Source: Polaribacter aquimarinus
Lineage (GTDB): Bacteria; Bacteroidota; Bacteroidia; Flavobacteriales; Flavobacteriaceae
DNA: 64,000 bases
Assembly: GCF_003129485.1 (NCBI RefSeq)
Contig: NZ_QFFG01000006.1
Span: 1-64,000, forward strand
Direction: 5' to 3'
The notes beneath the pieces were generated by a model, which saw only the letters and a program-made list of their open reading frames with translations, was not told the origin of the DNA and searched no databases. Both the position numbers and the translations under genes were made by a program. Shown here in pieces: positions 62,726-64,000 of the stretch. The stretch's first letter is position 1, and the number at the start of each line of letters is the position of its first letter.

Positions 62726-63508
62726 ATGAAGCAATTATCTATCATAACTATTAATTATAATAATGAAAAAGGGTTAAAAAACACCATAGATTCTGTAGTA
62801 TCTCAAACTTTTAAAGATTTTGAATTTATTATTATTGATGGAAATTCTAATGATGATAGTGTTAACCATATATTAGCCGCCCAAGAAAAAATTACTTTTT
62901 GGTTAAGTGAAAATGATACAGGTATTTATAATGCTATGAATAAAGGCATTAACAAGGCGAAAGGAGAATATTTATTATTTTTAAATAGTGGTGATTCTTT
63001 AAATGGAATAAATGCATTACATAATTTCATCAACCATAAAGGTTTTTTCGGTGATATAATTTATGGTGACTATAAGTTTGATATAGGAGAAAAAATTTTC
63101 CCAAATAATTTAACACCACTTTTTTTTATTAAAAGTTCGCTTCCACATCAAAGTACATTTATAAAAAAGAGTATTTTTAAAGAAATGGGAAACTATAATG
63201 AACAATATTCTATTGCTTCAGATAGAGAGTTTTTTATAAAGTGTTTTTTATCAGAAAAATATAAATTTAAGCATATTAATATATTGCTTACATCTTTCGA
63301 TTTGTTAGGTATAAGTAATAATCCAGAATATGCAACGATTAAAGAAAAAGAAGATAGAGAAATTTTAGAAAGCAATTTTGGTATTTACTATAAAGATTAT
63401 AAACATCTGCTTATATTAGAAAAGAAAATTAACGAATTCAAAAGAAAAACTTTTAGAGGTATTTTTAAGAGAATTATAACAAAAATAAAAACTTATGCAA
63501 AAGCCTAA
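62726..63508 (+). CDS. Family 2 glycosyltransferase (WcaA/WbbD-like)
   Basis: The 260-residue protein has SIITINYNNEKGLKNTIDSV, FIIIDGNSNDDS and LFLNSGDSL, where the usual DXD is NSGD, a common variant in capsule and O-antigen GT2 enzymes. LPHQSTFIKKSIF and ASDREFFIKCF follow. It overlaps the next gene by 14 bp. The sugar is unknown. Confidence 0.92.
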   Translation: MKQLSIITINYNNEKGLKNTIDSVVSQTFKDFEFIIIDGNSNDDSVNHILAAQEKITFWLSENDTGIYNAMNKGINKAKGEYLLFLNSGDSLNGINALHNFINHKGFFGDIIYGDYKFDIGEKIFPNNLTPLFFIKSSLPHQSTFIKKSIFKEMGNYNEQYSIASDREFFIKCFLSEKYKFKHINILLTSFDLLGISNNPEYATIKEKEDREILESNFGIYYKDYKHLLILEKKINEFKRKTFRGIFKRIITKIKTYAKA

Positions 63509-64000
63509 AGTTTCTGTTATAATAACAACATACAATAGGCCAAATTATTTAGAAGAGGCTGTAAAAAGCGTTGTAAACCAAACTTTTCAAGATTTTGAAA
63601 TATTGATTATAGACGACGGTTCAAAAGAAAAATATGCTAAAGATGTCGTAAACAAATATGAGAAATGTCTTTATTTTTTTAAAAATAATGGCGGAGTTTC
63701 GTCTGCAAGAAATTATGGCATAAATAAAGCGAAAGGAGATTATATAGCTTTCTTAGATGATGACGACTATTGGAAAAACAATAAATTAGAAATTCAAGTA
63801 AACTTATTAAATAATAAACCAGAAATAGATTGTATTCACTCATCAATAGAAGTTGTTAACGAAAAAGGAAAGCTTTTAAATAAAAGACTTGGGGCTTCAA
63901 AAAATAAAGCACACAAGAGGTCAGGATATGTTTTTTGGAATGCTTTAGGGGTTTGGCTTGTTAAAGCATCGACACCATTAATTCGGAAAAAAGTTTTCAA
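63495..64000 (+). CDS. Family 2 glycosyltransferase, truncated by the window end
   Basis: The frame starts at ATG 63495 within the previous gene and stays open for 168 codons to the last base. VSVIITTYNRPNYLEEAVKS, LIIDDGS and FLDDDDYW (metal site) are clear GT2 motifs. The C-terminal part lies outside the window. It shows that the polysaccharide locus continues downstream. Confidence 0.92.
   Translation, partial: MQKPKVSVIITTYNRPNYLEEAVKSVVNQTFQDFEILIIDDGSKEKYAKDVVNKYEKCLYFFKNNGGVSSARNYGINKAKGDYIAFLDDDDYWKNNKLEIQVNLLNNKPEIDCIHSSIEVVNEKGKLLNKRLGASKNKAHKRSGYVFWNALGVWLVKASTPLIRKKVF

Noticed and set aside
48819..64000. Wzx/Wzy-dependent pathway
   Set aside because: No flippase-like gene is seen and a complete Wzm/Wzt pair is present; a polymerase role for the 53599 protein is possible but less favoured.

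Overview
The window looks like chromosome from a marine-type member of the Flavobacteriaceae (Polaribacter/Tenacibaculum-like; genus is inference). The grounds are the strongly AT-rich sequence, the gliding lipoprotein GldI, BshB1 of bacillithiol synthesis, YbiT-like ABC-F, Bacteroidetes -7 promoter boxes (TAnnTTTG) in front of many genes, almost no Shine-Dalgarno sequences, and a 6S-type RNA between zapA and rny.

Layout. 1-2000: a POT-like transporter and ndk, both on the minus strand. 2070-6087: a tight plus-strand operon of a DHH phosphoesterase, gldI, an FKBP lipoprotein, a cyclophilin-FKBP fusion and a PAP2 phosphatase. It is a cell-envelope folding unit that converges on an LTA-synthase-like sulfatase. 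8200-25500: housekeeping genes (pheT, pyrD, LysE exporter, DEAD-box helicase, ABC-F, divergent oxyR/dps, hydroxybutyryl-CoA dehydrogenase, Gfo/Idh/MocA oxidoreductase, pcm, kdsC, DUF2520, a Cys/Met-metabolism PLP enzyme). 25550-28600: an SLC13 permease and bshB1 around a 328-bp divergent spacer with two matching palindromes, then tRNA-His. 28777-34676: a small XRE regulator with a palindromic operator, a LytTR two-component pair, a lipoprotein of unknown function with a possible LytTR operator, and two unknown genes after uvrA. 37689-47700: an ECF sigma factor followed by an overlooked 47-codon ORF, an nth whose product lacks the Fe-S cysteines, bcp, a TonB receptor with an M23 protein, then a ZapB-like gene, zapA, 6S RNA, rny and xerD.

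48819-64000 (running off the end): a cell-surface polysaccharide locus, all on the plus strand, mostly with overlapping or nearly touching genes. Its first part has a WbqC-like protein, an ArnC/GtrB-type glycosyltransferase, a methyltransferase, a UGM-like flavoprotein, WecE/RffA aminotransferase and a GT-C-like membrane protein. A second promoter then precedes the Wzm/Wzt exporter and at least eight glycan-building genes, including GT10 and GT11 fucosyltransferase-like enzymes, an FkbM methyltransferase, GT32, GT4 and GT2 enzymes. Together they suggest a fucosylated O-antigen or capsule made in the cytoplasm, exported by an ABC transporter, and possibly decorated in the periplasm by an Arn/Gtr-like branch.

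I see no CRISPR array, insertion sequence, prophage or recognisable defence system. The more unusual signals are regulatory or structural: paired 12-bp direct repeats on a 21-bp period next to the LytTR system, complementary degeneracy in the ABC-F protein, a dispersed repeat family shared by two intergenic regions, period-7 and period-8 arrays flanking nth, and the small ORF behind the sigma factor. Coordinates derived by counting may be off by one base in places.
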